64,000 bases of DNA from Inia geoffrensis (lineage: Eukaryota; Chordata; Mammalia; Artiodactyla; Iniidae), in assembly GCA_036417435.1 (NCBI GenBank), contig CM070910.1, positions 17,239,501-17,303,500 of the forward strand. The letters are read 5' to 3'. Position 1 is the first letter of the stretch. Every line of letters begins with the position of its first letter. Of the stretch, positions 35,803-47,205 are shown piece after piece. The notes under the pieces are model-generated. The model was not told the origin of the DNA. It saw only the letters and a list, made by a program, of their open reading frames with translations, and did no database searches. The translations under genes were made by a program, and so were the position numbers.

Positions 35803-36001
35803 CTTTCCTCGAACTCCTGAACACTCTCGTAGGGCAATTGTTACCTCTCAAGACTCATATTTCACTTCTTTACTTTATTAATACCATAACCGCGGAATCG
35901 CACATTTTATACGTAGTTGCTCTGACTGACACTCTAGCACGTTTCTCTCAATTACTCGTCACCTTCTATGCTTTAGTGCTGGTGTCAATCTTGCCAAGAA
36001 G
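35803..36001 (+). other. Candidate exon, unrecognised
   Basis: A pyrimidine-rich tract ending 'cctgtaccag' (acceptor AG at 35801-35802) precedes 199 bp that end in AAG followed by GTGAGT, a consensus-strength donor at 36002. One frame is open throughout and reads as a hydrophobic peptide (for example THISLLYFINTITAESHI, then a second hydrophobic run LLVTFYALVLVSIL). The segment holds eight CpGs, many more than neighbouring non-repeat sequence. I do not recognise the peptide. It could be a coding exon with membrane-spanning character, a non-coding RNA exon, or chance. Confidence 0.28.
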
Positions 36002-39000
36002 GTGAGTGGAAATTGACGCAAAGAGAGTTTCGCTAGCTTCATATGTTCAAACTGATACTTCTTCCAGGGTTCCCTTCCACAATGCTATTTTCATTCAACA
36101 AGTATTTATTGGGTATCAGCTGTACCAGGCACTGTCTTCAGCTTCTCAGAGAAAAGGGTGAGCAGAATAGGCTTCTGGAAGTAACCCAAGAGGCCTCCAC
36201 TCACCAAAGCCCAGTCCAGACCCGGAGAAGGAGCCAGAAGGGCCTCTGGAGCCAGGCTGGGGCGGGGGATTATGGGGGTGGAGTGGCGGAGGGGAACTCA
36301 GCATCCATGCCTCAAGCTGTGGGGTACTCAGACCCTTGTTCATAACCACTGTTGCCTTCTTTTTCCTTTAATCATTTCTGATGAACAAATCTAATCTCCT
36401 TTCTAATTTAGAAGAAAAAGAGCCTCACACTCTATAACAGAAATTTTTCAAAAGAAAAAGAAGGAAAAAAGTCGTTCAGCCAGCTGAGAAGAAGACTTCA
36501 GTAGGATATTAAATGCTAAATAGTTAATCAGATGGTCCCGGTCCCCTGAGGCTTGGAATATGAAGTTCAGAGTTCCATCCTTCATTCCTGGCATATGTGG
36601 AAATATTTTAAAATAATTTCATAGATAAGCTGAGGGTGGAAAAGCTCTCACTTTTGAACAGTAAAAACTTTTCTTGGCTTCCAGAATCATTTTAGAGTCT
36701 AGGGGGGGAGAATTTTATATAAATATTTACATAATTTTTGAATATATCTTATATAAATGGTAAGTCACAAAAACGCAAAACCTGGCAGAGAAATTTCTGG
36801 ACAGTGGAGGCTTCCTAGCCTCTTGGAATTCTGATCGATTCATTGGTGGCACTGAAAAGCCCACAGACTGACAGTTACTTTATACCTGTTAGCTAAAACA
36901 GTCCCCTCCCGAATATTCCTGCCCAAAGGTGAGAAGGACATTTCCTTACAGAAAAGCAGTCTTAAAGTTTGAAAACACACAGCCTACATACCCTGCCGTC
37001 TAGGTCCTCCATGAAGGGAGCTGCCGTGTTGCTATCAGGCCATACGTTCGAACGTTCTCCAACTTCCTTTCTGACTCAGATCGAATGAATTCGCAGCGCT
37101 GATGTAAGGCTCTTAATGGCAATCTGTTTTCAATTCAGGGCAGATGTGGGACACTCTTGTAGCTCTAGGGATTATCAACTTTAAAACAAATCGCCTTCAG
37201 GATGATAAGTCAAGAGGCAGTAACTGCTTCCTGAGGCCTCCTTGGGGTTCCTTCCAAATGCTTAACATATAACACAAGAACTATGGCTCAAAAGCAGGTT
37301 TTGCTCCTGAGGTTCCCAGGCTTGAGAACAAGGCTTGCAAATTCTCCTCAGAAACAGAGCTTGTAAATACATCTCAGAGCGAATTCAGATATTTTAGTAA
37401 CATGCCAAAGTGATCAAAATGTTCCTGCCCCCCCTTCCCCACCAATCTGTCTTAGCGCTATGTTTAGTCCATGGAGTAGAGCTTTTCCACAAATTGCAAT
37501 TGAATTGTTCTGGTTCAGAGTTTTCTTGGCTCAAAGGAAGGAAGGGGAGGATTCTTCCAAGACTTCCACAGAGAAACATCCAGAAATCAATTTAACATGA
37601 TAAGTTTAATGTTCTAGAATTAGTGTTCCCGTGGCATGAACTGCCCACAACTCGGAGCACCCTCTGTTCGGAGACCACTCTGTAGGGTTGGCTCATTCGC
37701 CAGGATTTAAGACTCAAAAAAAACCCATAGCGGGTGCTTAGTATAGTTTAACCCCATTTAATAAACCTGAAAAGAGGTGTAAAAAAAACTACTAACTTGC
37801 AAAAAATCTGAAGGAAAAATTTTAAGATTTTTAAACAAAACTTTCCCCATAAAGCACCCACAGATATGTTTAGGTATAAGTAACACTAGTGAAGAGTCAG
37901 AAAATAGTCACAGTAAATGATATATTTAGAAAACACAGTCTGTTCTTTAAAATTACTGAGTGTGACATAATGAAGCTACGTGGCAAAGCGTTAAGTCACC
38001 CACCAATGAACGCTATAGCTACAGTGCCTCTTACCTTCATGGGGAGACAGAGATTAAACTTCCACTAGCTTACACATGTGCTAAATAACCATGAAGCAGC
38101 ATTACACGAGGGTGTTAAGAATTCTGGATGGGACATAAAGGGACCTGTCCCCAGGTTTCTTTAACTCAGTGGCTGTGGACAAGCCACTGCCCAGGCCACA
38201 GTTCCATTGGTAAAGTGGCTGAATTAGGTGGTCTCTAAAATCCAAACCTCACATATCAGTTATGATGCATTCATCAAGAGAACAGAGGGTAAAGGGCTTT
38301 TCTTTCTTTTATTTTCAAGAATAATCACTAAATGCCACTAGGTGGACATCTCAGACAAAATTTTTTTCCACCTTGAAGCATATATTTATACGTATGGCCG
38401 CAAGGCAGGTTTTAGCTGAAAAGTCTGATCTGAAGGGTAAAGAAAGCTACTACCTTATCCAAATCAGACACCTAGATTTTTTCTTTTTTTTTTTCTTTCT
38501 TTTTTTTTTGGTTTTATGGGCTTCTGGGGAAACAGTTAGCTAAGGCGTACTCCAGAATTGTCATCCTGCTTATGGGCATCAGTAATGTATTCACTTAGCA
38601 AATTTATCAGGATCAGTTAAATTTTTTTTTTTTTAATTAAATGAGGTAAGGAAAGTCAGATGTTGTCAGTGAGCAGTGGGTAATTTTGATAGGTAGGGTT
38701 AAGGCGGGGGATACCTGGTATGGAGGATGGAGAGTGTGATGTGGGGAAAAAAGCAGGGCATTATGAGTCTAGTTCCAGGACTGCTACTGCTACTACTTAG
38801 CCTTGAGGCCTTGGCCACCTGACTTCTGTTTTCGAGGTGTCCATTTCCTCATCTCTACAAGGAAGGCATTGGTCTCTCCATCCTCTTAGTCGCCCAATAA
38901 TCAAAAAAGAAATTCTATTCCATAGGATGTAGCTTCTATTTTAGAGTTTGACTCTCAGAAGCACTGAAGCCAAGACTATAAACTCAGTGTACATCTGATA

Positions 39001-39217
39001 ACAACTGGAGATCAGGCAGATCCGCAGTTAACCCGTGATACGATCTTTTTTGCAACTGTGGGAGATTCTCACTCACCTGCAGAAAAGAGGTCAGATATAC
39101 CAGTAGAGTCCTGTTACATAACATCATAATAATAAACATTTCCTTTCCACAAACTTATTTACATTCTCAGCTATAATTTGATAATATACGAACATTTAAA
39201 AAACCATGTATAACACT
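36002..39217. other. Unique sequence, MIR remnants, no gene seen
   Basis: This 3.2 kb has no SINE or LINE insertion of the CHR/L1 type. Diverged MIR-like segments lie at about 38140-38260 and 38775-38890. CpG-containing patches at 37030-37105 and 37625-37700 are not repeats I recognise and may be conserved non-coding sequence. Confidence 0.4.
38335..38348 (+). promoter_or_regulatory. Possible CTCF-like site
   Basis: CCACTAGGTGGACA matches the core of the published CTCF motif (CCASYAGRKGGCRS) at its first 11 positions and fails at the last three. A single match by eye is weak evidence. Confidence 0.2.
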
Positions 39218-39223
39218 GGCATT

Positions 39224-39628
39224 GTGGGTTGAACTGTGTGTCCCGCCTCCCAAATTCATAAGGTGAGGCCTAACCCCAGTACCTCAGAATATGATCTTCT
39301 TTGGAGATAGGGTCTTTACAGAGGTAACTTAATCAAATCATTGGGGTGGGCATGGGTTCAATGTGACTGGTGTCCTTATAAAACGGGGAAACCTGGACAC
39401 AGAGACATGCTTAGGGAGAATGCCATGTGAACCAGAAGACAGCAATCTACAAGCCAAGGAGTGAGGCCTGGAACAGAGCCTTCCTTCACAGCCCTCAGAA
39501 GGAACCAACCCTGCCAACATCTTGTTTCTGGACTTCTGGCCTCCGGAACTATGAGACAATAAATTGCTGTTGTTTAAACCACCCAATCTGTGGTACTACT
39601 ATGTTACAGCAGACCAAGCAGACTAACA
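39224..39628 (+). mobile_element. MLT1-type LTR (ERVL-MaLR)
   Basis: It follows the MLT1 solo-LTR layout: 'tgtgtcccgcctccc', 'aattcataaggtgaggcc', 'tggtgtccttataaaa', 'ggacttctggcctccgga', then an AATAAA-containing segment and 'accacccaatctgtggtac'. No internal retroviral coding sequence is present. It is an ancient, non-functional relic. Confidence 0.85.
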
Positions 39629-39804
39629 ACTGGCATCCTCTGAACAATGACTGTGCATTATCTTGCATCCTACTACGTGCCAAACACTCACATAAACAAA
39701 TCAAGGTACTCTAGGGTTTAAGACTGTGAGAGCTGGAAGAAACGAGAATTGAGACTGGGTTGACAGTGGACAAAGGCCATCAGCAGCATTCTTTTTGTAG
39801 TTTT

Positions 39805-40007
39805 TTTTTTTTTTGCGGTACGCAGGCCTCTCACCGTTGTGGCCTCTCCCCTTGCGGAGCACAGGCTCCGGACGTGCAGGCCCAGCGGCCATGGCTCACG
39901 GGCCCAGCCGCTCCGCGGCATGCGGGATCTTCCCAGACCGGGGCACGAACCCGTGTCCCCTGCCTCAGCAGGCGGACTCTCAACCACCACGCCACCAGGG
40001 AAGCCCT
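39805..40007 (-). mobile_element. CHR-2 SINE (short form)
   Basis: The duplicated target tttttgtagtttt (39791-39804 and 40010-40022) flanks a poly(T) and a short CHR-2 body. Confidence 0.95.
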
Positions 40008-40022
40008 TATTTTTGTAGTTTT

Positions 40023-41189
40023 AAAGATGCCTTCTTGCCCCCTCCATTCCAACACACAATGTTAACACGGCTGATTCAACAAAGCACACAAAATACAAAA
40101 AAATATAAAAACCTAAAGAAGCCCAGTGTTGGGGAGGGTGCACACCTGGGAACACCCATGGCTCTCTTTTTATTCAAGGTACCGTGTGCTGACTCAGCAC
40201 AGGAGTTGTGGTCAGCTCTGTTACTCTACCAGCTCCTCCACAGGGCATGCCAATGCAAGCATTTACGATACACCCTCTTATTCATCTTAAGAACTTTTTC
40301 CCAAATCAGAACAGATGAAGAAATCATGTGTTATTATTTCATATCACAAAAAGTTAGGCTACACTGACTCTCTCTATTAAGGCACTTTATCAAAAATAAA
40401 GGGAAAAAAATAAAGGGAAATGCAAAGAAATGGGCATAGTGAATGCACACTAAAACAAGCATTATTACAGAGAGCAAGTTGATAATAGTTTCCAAAGATA
40501 AAATTCAGACTGGATCCAGCACCATTATTCTCAAATGCCTTATCCGGCAAAGTTTGGAAGTGAGTACGTTTTACAAAACCATTATGAAGGAATTGCAAAT
40601 ACTCTGAACCTATATATTAATTAAAATCAATCTCCATTATCTTTTGTCTTAAGCTCAGAATTAAACATAGTCTCTATTCAATAGTGACAGTGCTTATGGC
40701 TCAAGTAAAGCTGACACAAAGGCGGGACTCCAACAGTGCAGCAACTAGGAAGGAGGAAAGTTTTACAGTGAATTACCTAGGCCAGGCAAGTGGATGTGGC
40801 CCCAGGGGAAGTGGGAAGATTCTGCAAGATGTAACTTTTCACCCCAATGTTCAAACGTTCAGTGGGAACTGACAGACCAGTGATTCTGGCAGAGTTTGAT
40901 GCTTTCAAAACAGTGAGGAGTGGAATTATCTGTTGCAATGCACAATTAGCATTGAGCTGAGTTTTGCAACTTGAATGCCAGCAGTTAACATTTTCCCTTC
41001 AGGTTTGCCATAGTAACTTGTCAGGATGTTATTTACATTAAACCTGATCTGCCTCACGTTCCCACAAGAGCTAAAAGTAATAACTTAGGCTTTATAGAGC
41101 TGTACAATATATATCTTTTGTAGGGGAAAAATTTTTAGTTACGACTGTCCCATTCCCATGGGCCACACCAAAACTCGAGTTTATTATTT
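40023..41189. other. Unique sequence, no gene seen
   Basis: No repeat or exon was recognised. A short A-rich stretch lies near 40080-40115. Confidence 0.45.
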
Positions 41190-41205
41190 TATTTCACAAT
41201 ATTCA

Positions 41206-41396
41206 AATGAAGTCAGTGATTCTCACCCCTGTCTGCACATTAGAATCAGCCAGAAGCTTCTAAAAATCCAGATACCCAGGCCACAGCCCAGACCAATAAA
41301 GTCAGAATCTCTAGGCATGGACCCAGGCTCAGTACTATTTCTTTTTCCTCCCCAAGTGATTCCAATGTCCATCCGAGTCAGGGAATAAAATATTTC
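41206..41396 (+). repeat. MER5-like repeat, left arm of inverted duplication
   Basis: It resembles hAT-Charlie MER5-family elements ('cagtgattctcacc', 'aaagtcagaatctctagg'). A second copy lies inverted at 41975-42165. The two share a run of 69 identical bases and also match in sequence beyond the usual MER5 end ('gtcagggaataaaatattt'). Confidence 0.7.
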
Positions 41397-41660
41397 TTTC
41401 TTAAATGCAAGAATTCTTCTATTGGTGCATTTCTTGGCATTCCAAATTGTTTGATCAAGAAAAGTTTCAAAACATTGAAAATCTTATCCATCGGTCAAGA
41501 TTTCCTGAACTAGAAAGGGGCTGGTGATGATTCTTGCACAAAGAGAAATAGCTAACAGTTGTGTTATTTATTGTTCACATAGTTGGTTAACACACTTTTG
41601 CCTTCCATTCATAGGATTCATAAAGTTTCATGCGGTTTAGAGATGAATCAAGGTGAAGAT

Positions 41661-41779
41661 TTTATTTTTTATTTTTTGGGCCACGTGACGCGGCATGCGG
41701 GATTCCAGTTCCTTGACCAAGGATGGAACCCCTGCAGTGGAAGCATGGAGTCTTAACTACTGGACCGCCAGGGAAGTCC
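41661..41779 (-). mobile_element. CHR-1 SINE
   Basis: A T-rich tail and diverged CHR-1 body sit between the two arms of the inverted MER5-like duplication. The flanks aaggtgaagat and aaagtgtgaagat are a probable target duplication. Confidence 0.9.
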
Positions 41780-41829
41780 AAAGTGTGAAGATGTTGGATG
41801 ATATCCCTTCTAACTCTCAGACTGTGATT

Positions 41830-41960
41830 CAACACAGTATTTCTCATAATGGTCTGCAGACAAGAGGCAGCTAGAGGTGCTTGTTGAAAATACAGACTCC
41901 CAATTTCTTCTTTGGAGGGTTGATTCTGTAGTTATGGTGGGTCTCTGGGGCTCCTTATCA
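41830..41960 (+). repeat. Possible second MER5-type remnant
   Basis: 'atttctcataatggtctgc' followed by 'ggtgcttgttgaaaatacag' resembles a diverged MER5A/MER20 element next to the right arm. Confidence 0.45.
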
Positions 41961-41974
41961 CCAGGCAAGCTTGA

Positions 41975-42165
41975 AAAATATTTTATTCCCTGACTTGGGC
42001 GGACACTGGCATCACTTAGGGAGGAAAAAAAGAGTACTGAGCCTGGGTCCACTCCTAGAGATTCTGACTTTATTGGTCTGGGCTGTGGCCTGGGTATCTG
42101 GATTTTTAGAAGCTTCTGGCTGATTCTAACGTGCACACACTGGTGAGAATCACCGACTTCATTGA
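41975..42165 (-). repeat. MER5-like repeat, right arm of inverted duplication
   Basis: The reverse complement matches 41206-41396 with only scattered differences. The spacer between arms is about 580 bp. Confidence 0.7.
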
Positions 42166-42234
42166 AACAATAGTCATTTAAGTGAAACAGGTGTGAAAGC
42201 AATGTCTACCATTCCCATGAAGATATTCAATGTG

Positions 42235-42360
42235 CTTTTACATACACGTGTCTCATTTGAATCCTTGAAAATCTGCTGAGGTGGGAAGAGTGGGCATTCT
42301 CTTTCTCTTACAGATAAGCAAACCAAAACTCGGAGAGGTGAAGTGGTGTGATCGAGGTAC
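42235..42360 (-). repeat. Probable MIR remnant
   Basis: The complement follows the MIR middle ('cttacagataagcaaacc', 'gagaggtgaagtggtgtg'). Confidence 0.5.
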
Positions 42361-42554
42361 CACTAGAGGGAGAATTACGGAATTGGTGACACATCTGTCT
42401 TACGGATTCTACTACCCTGCCTATGTTTCTTTACTCCTTACTGGCTCACCAGCTGTCCCAGCCTTCCTTTAAAAACAAAACAAAACAACAATTTTGGTTG
42501 CCTAGAGCGACCAAAAACTTACATTAGAATTGTTATTAATAATAATACTAATAA

Positions 42555-42720
42555 CAACCCCATCAGCAGCTAACACTGGGTCCTTTCTATACATTGTGCT
42601 AAGTGCTCTGCATGCATTATCTAATTGTCTCAAAGACTCTGTAAGGTGGGTTATCGTTCCCATTTTACAGGTGAGGAAACTGAGGCTTAGAGAGTAAGTA
42701 ACTTGCCAATGGTCACGTTC
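42555..42720 (-). repeat. MIR SINE fragment
   Basis: It has a well-preserved core: 'cccattttacaggtgaggaa', 'actgaggcttagagagta' and 'gtaacttgccaatggtcac'. It ends about 50 bp before the candidate exon at 42773. Confidence 0.88.
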
Positions 42721-42772
42721 CTATGCAGCACTCTTCTTATTTCATCTAAATCTCTTCCTATTTTCCTTGCAG

Positions 42773-42929
42773 CTAACCAAATTTCAGCAAGTGGCAGAGA
42801 AAAAAGGATCTGATAAAGTAATTCAGAGAAAGCTATTATGGACAAATACAGCTTTCCTGAATCATATTGCCACTTCTAACGTGGAGATCAGATCTTTCAA
42901 GAAACTTCTCGAGCCAGCCATTCAAAAAC
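42773..42929 (+). CDS. Candidate internal coding exon, protein unrecognised
   Basis: The segment is preceded by the pyrimidine tract and acceptor 'tcttcctattttccttgcag' and followed by the donor GTGAGT at 42930. Only the frame starting at the first base is open; the other two meet stops within 40 bases. The peptide begins LTKFQQVAEKKGSDKVIQRK and later has RSFKKLLEPAIQK. It is charged, with heptad-like leucines, and looks like helical cytoplasmic protein. The exon is 157 bp (phase 0 in, phase 1 out), a usual internal exon size. It is not part of any repeat I know. No second exon could be tied to it in this window, so flanking introns would be long. I cannot name the gene. It could also be an exon relic or chance. 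Confidence 0.5.
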
Positions 42930-44554
42930 GTGAGTATCCAGCACTTGAAGAGTTCATCTGGAGAATCATGGGTCGTTAATTCCTAACTACCTGCTTTGTC
43001 CATGCCTGGGTTAACCCTGTCTTCCCAGAGACAGTCCATAATACACTGACCTGGCGTCCGAAGGCTTGAGCCTGAGTCCCAAATGCTTGTTATTCGCTGT
43101 GGGATCTTGAGCCAGTCCAGGATGTGGCTTAATGCTCTGAGAGGATCAGGCCCAGATGGAAAATTAATCAATATTCTCATCTTTCTTTTTCTAGGGTTTC
43201 CAAAGTACTGAACTTATTTTTTTCCCCCAGCTCTGTCTGTTGTCACTGTTGTCCTTGTAACCATTTTTACTGTTACTATATAAGTGCGATATACTGTACT
43301 AGATACTACACAATAAAATGAAATATATAGTATACTTTACCAATAAATAAAGTGCCTGGCACAGTGCTTGGTAGAGTAAGCAAATATCTGAGACATCATC
43401 ACTGTTGTCAGCATCATTAAATGTATTATTTGTCCATCATAATTAATTGCTGATAGTAGAGAAAAACGTATAGAAATAGTAATAGGTGCCAGTGACTGTA
43501 CATGTACTCCCTTCACATGTACAGAACTTATTTTTCTTATTTAAGTATCCAGAGCTCAAAGTAAATGAAATCAAGGATCAGGTTCCTAGGAGTTCAAGAG
43601 GATGTGTCTTCTGTTTAGCAACAAAAACTCTTCCCAGAAATTAGGTACTATTTCATGATGCTGTGAAGAGGGAAAAAGATGTAAAAGAACAGAGTTTCTT
43701 TATCCCTCCAATTCTGAAGACTGTCATCTGGTGGGGGGGGGGGGGCGCGGTACTAGCTAACTTCCTGCAAAGTTATACTTATGTAAGGATTGAGGAGAAA
43801 TTATTCTTTTATGTATACTATAAAGAGAATACGGCTACTGCATCAACTGACAGAAGCTTAAACTATGCATCCTCTAATATATAAATCTCGATTTATTCAA
43901 CAAATATTAACTGAGCACTTACTCTGTGCTGCACACTGGGGATACAATGATGACAAACGTCCCTACCCTCACGAAGCGTTCTTTTTTAGGTGGCACACGG
44001 ACAAGGGACAAGCACACAAACAGGCTAGCAGAACAATAACTGTGCTAAATTTCTAAAAAGAAACCATCAACGGGCTGAGATGGAGGCTGTTGGCAGAGGT
44101 GTCCTCTTCAGATAGAGCAGTCAGGAAGAGGTGACGTCGAACTGGAAAAATATGAAGTCAGCTATTACGTGTGGGAAGAAAAACATTGCAGGCAGAGAGG
44201 TTCGTGAATGCAACGTCTCTGAGGTGGGGAACAATGCTTGGTGCAGTCGAGAAATTGGAAAAAGTCTAGTATAATTGGAGTGCAGAGAGCATGGGAGAAG
44301 GTATGACACCAAGCCGCAAGATGATCAGGGGCTGGGTCACCCAGCCCTCTGGGCCATGGTAAGGAGTATGGATTTATTTTAGGTCCAGCAGGAAGCCACC
44401 GAAGAATTTTAAGCAGAGAAGCAGCATGATCTGATTTGTGTCTCAATGTAATTCCTATTGCGTGTGGAGAATGGACATTGAAGATAATGATGACCTTTCT
44501 CTTCCCAGCCAATACTTATTAGAAAAGCAGAAATTATCAAGTGATCTCCCTCTA
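42930..44554. other. Unique sequence plus an unnamed ancient repeat
   Basis: About 43888-44430 starts with 'tttattcaacaaatatta' and passes through 'gccatggtaaggagtatgg' and 'catgatctgatttgtg', a common diverged mammalian repeat whose family I could not name. A run of 13 G's lies at 43733-43745. No gene was seen. Confidence 0.45.
43733..43745. repeat. Poly(G) run (13 G)
   Basis: An uninterrupted G homopolymer followed by CGCGG. Runs this long are uncommon and are prone to sequencing error. Confidence 0.9.
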
Positions 44555-44840
44555 TTTTTTTTTTTTTTTTGCGGTACACGGGCCTCTCACTGTTGTGGCC
44601 TCTCCCGTTGCGGAGCACAGGCTCCGGACGCGCAGGCTCAGCGGCCATGGCTGCAGTGGTTGAGAGTCCGCCTGCCGATGCAGGGGACGCGGGTTCGTGC
44701 CCCGGTCTGGGAAGATCCCACATGACGCGGAGCGGCTGGGCCCTTGAGCCATGGCCGCTGAACCTGCGCGTCCGGAGCCTGTGCTCCGCAATGGGAGAGG
44801 CCACGACAGTGAGAGGCCCCCGTACCGCAAAAAAAAAAAA
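44555..44840. mobile_element. Head-to-head CHR-2 palindrome
   Basis: The left part (44555-44652) is the 3' half of a CHR-2 in minus orientation with poly(T). At 44652/44653 it joins a nearly full plus-strand CHR-2 that lacks its first ~15 bp and ends in poly(A) at 44830-44840. The arms 44571-44652 and about 44748-44829 are near-perfect inverted repeats around a ~95 bp loop. No target duplication was found. Confidence 0.93.
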
Positions 44841-46255
44841 GCTAAGACACTCAAATTCTTCCTGGGCCAGCTCAGAAATACATCCTCCATTATCACGTAC
44901 CCTTCTCTTTCCATTGACGAGACAGGGTCAGGAAAACAATAAAAGTCAAACTCTCTTTACCCCATGATAGTTTTCTTTTCAGGTTTCAGTTCAACGCAAA
45001 GCATAGTTCTATGGTTGAGTTATGAACTCCCAAAAGAGAGGCTTGTCATGGAAATGCAGACAGACGCCTCACTGCAGCCACGTTCCCGGGCACCGCTATA
45101 GTCACATCAGCTTGAATGAGAGCTGTTAATATCGCCTCCATCAGAATGGTTGCCCTGGGCTGACGTTCTGGGCCGTGCACAGGTGCTCTCGGCCAGAAAT
45201 GTGATGTACGTTATTACATTATCAATGAGGCACAGATGTGCTGTCCGTCTGAACTCAAGATGGTGTTCCTGCCGAGTGTGTAAGTCTTTCAGCAGGCCCG
45301 GGTCTGTTCGTATCAAACTGCGCTTCTAGCTCAGTGAGCCTGAGGAGCGCCTGCTGCTTCTCCAGGACAGGAGTTTAGAAAACATGCTTAAGTCACGAGA
45401 GCAAGAAGGCTGGGCTCTCAAAAGGCAGGTACAGGATTTCTTAAGAACATGAAACTCAGCCCAACACCTGCTTTTTCAGTGCAAACTTCAGCCACTGCAT
45501 GTCCATTCCTTGACTCCTCGGGATTTTCTTGGGCACCCACCCTGCGCAGGTACCCTGAAGACGATGAAGATGTTTCTGTCGAGGACCTTGCCCCCAGGCA
45601 CTCTGCAAATATTTCTGCCATTTCTGATTTTCCCTGCCAACTCCTTTAGAATTGACTCTCAAGATCTGGGCCTCCGCTGCCACTCCCTGAGGCTCTAGTC
45701 CTAACATGATGGTGTTTTTCTACAGACTTGAATGTTTAACTTAAGTTTACAGCCCCAGCGGTGTCTCCTTTTGCCTAAGCTTGAAACCCCCGTTCACTGA
45801 ACTTTTTGTTATTCAACTTGGTCCCTAGGATCTATCTGACTTGAAGCCAGGTTTTTCTTAAAGCTGGCAGCTCCTGCAGTTAGCCTAGCTTCTTACCTTG
45901 GCTCTGCCAAACCAGTGTGGATACCTGGATGCTGAGAACTGGCTTTGAAGGGCACCCAGGGGCCACCACCGACAGGGCACTGCACCTGCCTCTGTTCTCA
46001 ATGTGAAGTCACCTGTCAGGGATGAAATGGTGGCTCAGGGAGAAAAAGGGTATCTCCTCCACACAGGAGGGAGTTTTGACTCAATCCTGACTTTGAAAGT
46101 GACATTGCCTTCCTTGCTGTCCAGGAAAACTGTTCTCTTACACAGAAGTTAAATGGTGAGAAAGGAGATCAGTACACTGGCTACCACGCAGTCTCCTTAC
46201 TGTCATTTCTGTTTTAAGCACAGAGATGGACACAAGACACAAGGAAGACACTGGA

Positions 46256-46291
<36 letters not shown>

Positions 46292-46968
46292 TTGGAGAAA
46301 CATGTAGTGTTTTCCTGGGCATCTGAGAGCATCTAGGTGAGGAAAACATGAGACCAGCAAGGTCAGGACCCCGCATTACCCAATCCTCTGTCCTTCAGCT
46401 TGTTGTACACCCCTCGACTGATAACCAAAGATGACAGAGGCCCCTGAGGATAAATGGACGCTCCTCTTCGCCATTTCCTTTCCACCCCCATCCCCATGCC
46501 TGACTTCAAGTTCCCCACCCCCTGCTAATCCCCACTCCCTGCTAATCCCCACTCCTCATTTGAGTAATGGTTTGGCAGTGGCATCATGAAGGGGTGGCTG
46601 GTGGCATTAACCCTGTCTCCTGTCCCCTCATCCCTCAGGGATGTGGCCGTTGCTGGGGAGCTCAGGACTGTCATTCCTGCCATCTGCCTCAGAGCCCCAA
46701 AGATCTGGGCCAGCAGTGGTGCCCATGTGGGGCAACGGCTGTTCTACATGGCTGGCCTTGCTAGAAAGTTAATCTCTTGACAGGCAATTTGCTGCTGCCA
46801 CCTGTATCAAGAAATCTTTTGCTAAGACTGTGAAATGCATGAGACCCCCTCTCTGCTCCCAGGTTTAGTTTGCACACGTTCTGCTTCGACTGAATGTACA
46901 TTGTCCTGTTTGCATTTCCAGTTGGTACTTGAAATATTCTGATCACCTCTCCTTTCTCCTAGGCAGAT
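44841..46968. other. Unique sequence, no gene recognised
   Basis: A CpG-enriched, non-repeat patch covers about 45080-45350. A (TG)n microsatellite lies at 46258-46287. Overlapping short open frames at 45418-45707 occur on both strands, and none gives a peptide I recognise. Confidence 0.4.
46258..46287. repeat. (TG)n microsatellite
   Basis: About 15 TG units. Confidence 0.97.
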
Positions 46969-46980
46969 AGGCACATGTTT

Positions 46981-47205
46981 GTTTTTTTTTTCTTTTTCTT
47001 TTTTTTTTTTTTTGCGGTACGCGGGCCTCTCACTGTTGTGGCCTCTCCCGTTGCGGAGCACAGGCTTCAGATGCGCAGGCTCAGCGGCCATGGCTCACGG
47101 GCCCAGCCGCTCTGCGGCATGTGGGATCTTCGCGGACCGGGGCACGAACCCGTGTCCCCTGCATCGGCAGGCGGACTCTCAACCACTGTGCCACCAGGGA
47201 AGCCC
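46981..47205 (-). mobile_element. CHR-2 SINE (short form) with duplicated end
   Basis: The left target copy aggcacatgttt lies at 46969-46980. On the right, the SINE head plus target ('ccaccagggaagcccaggca') occurs twice (47191 and 47223), spaced 32 bp apart. The full right target copy is the outer one at 47238-47249. Confidence 0.94.

Noticed and set aside
39813..40367. 184-codon open frame
   Set aside because: Its first half is an antisense CHR-2 SINE; similar peptides recur at every CHR-2 copy.
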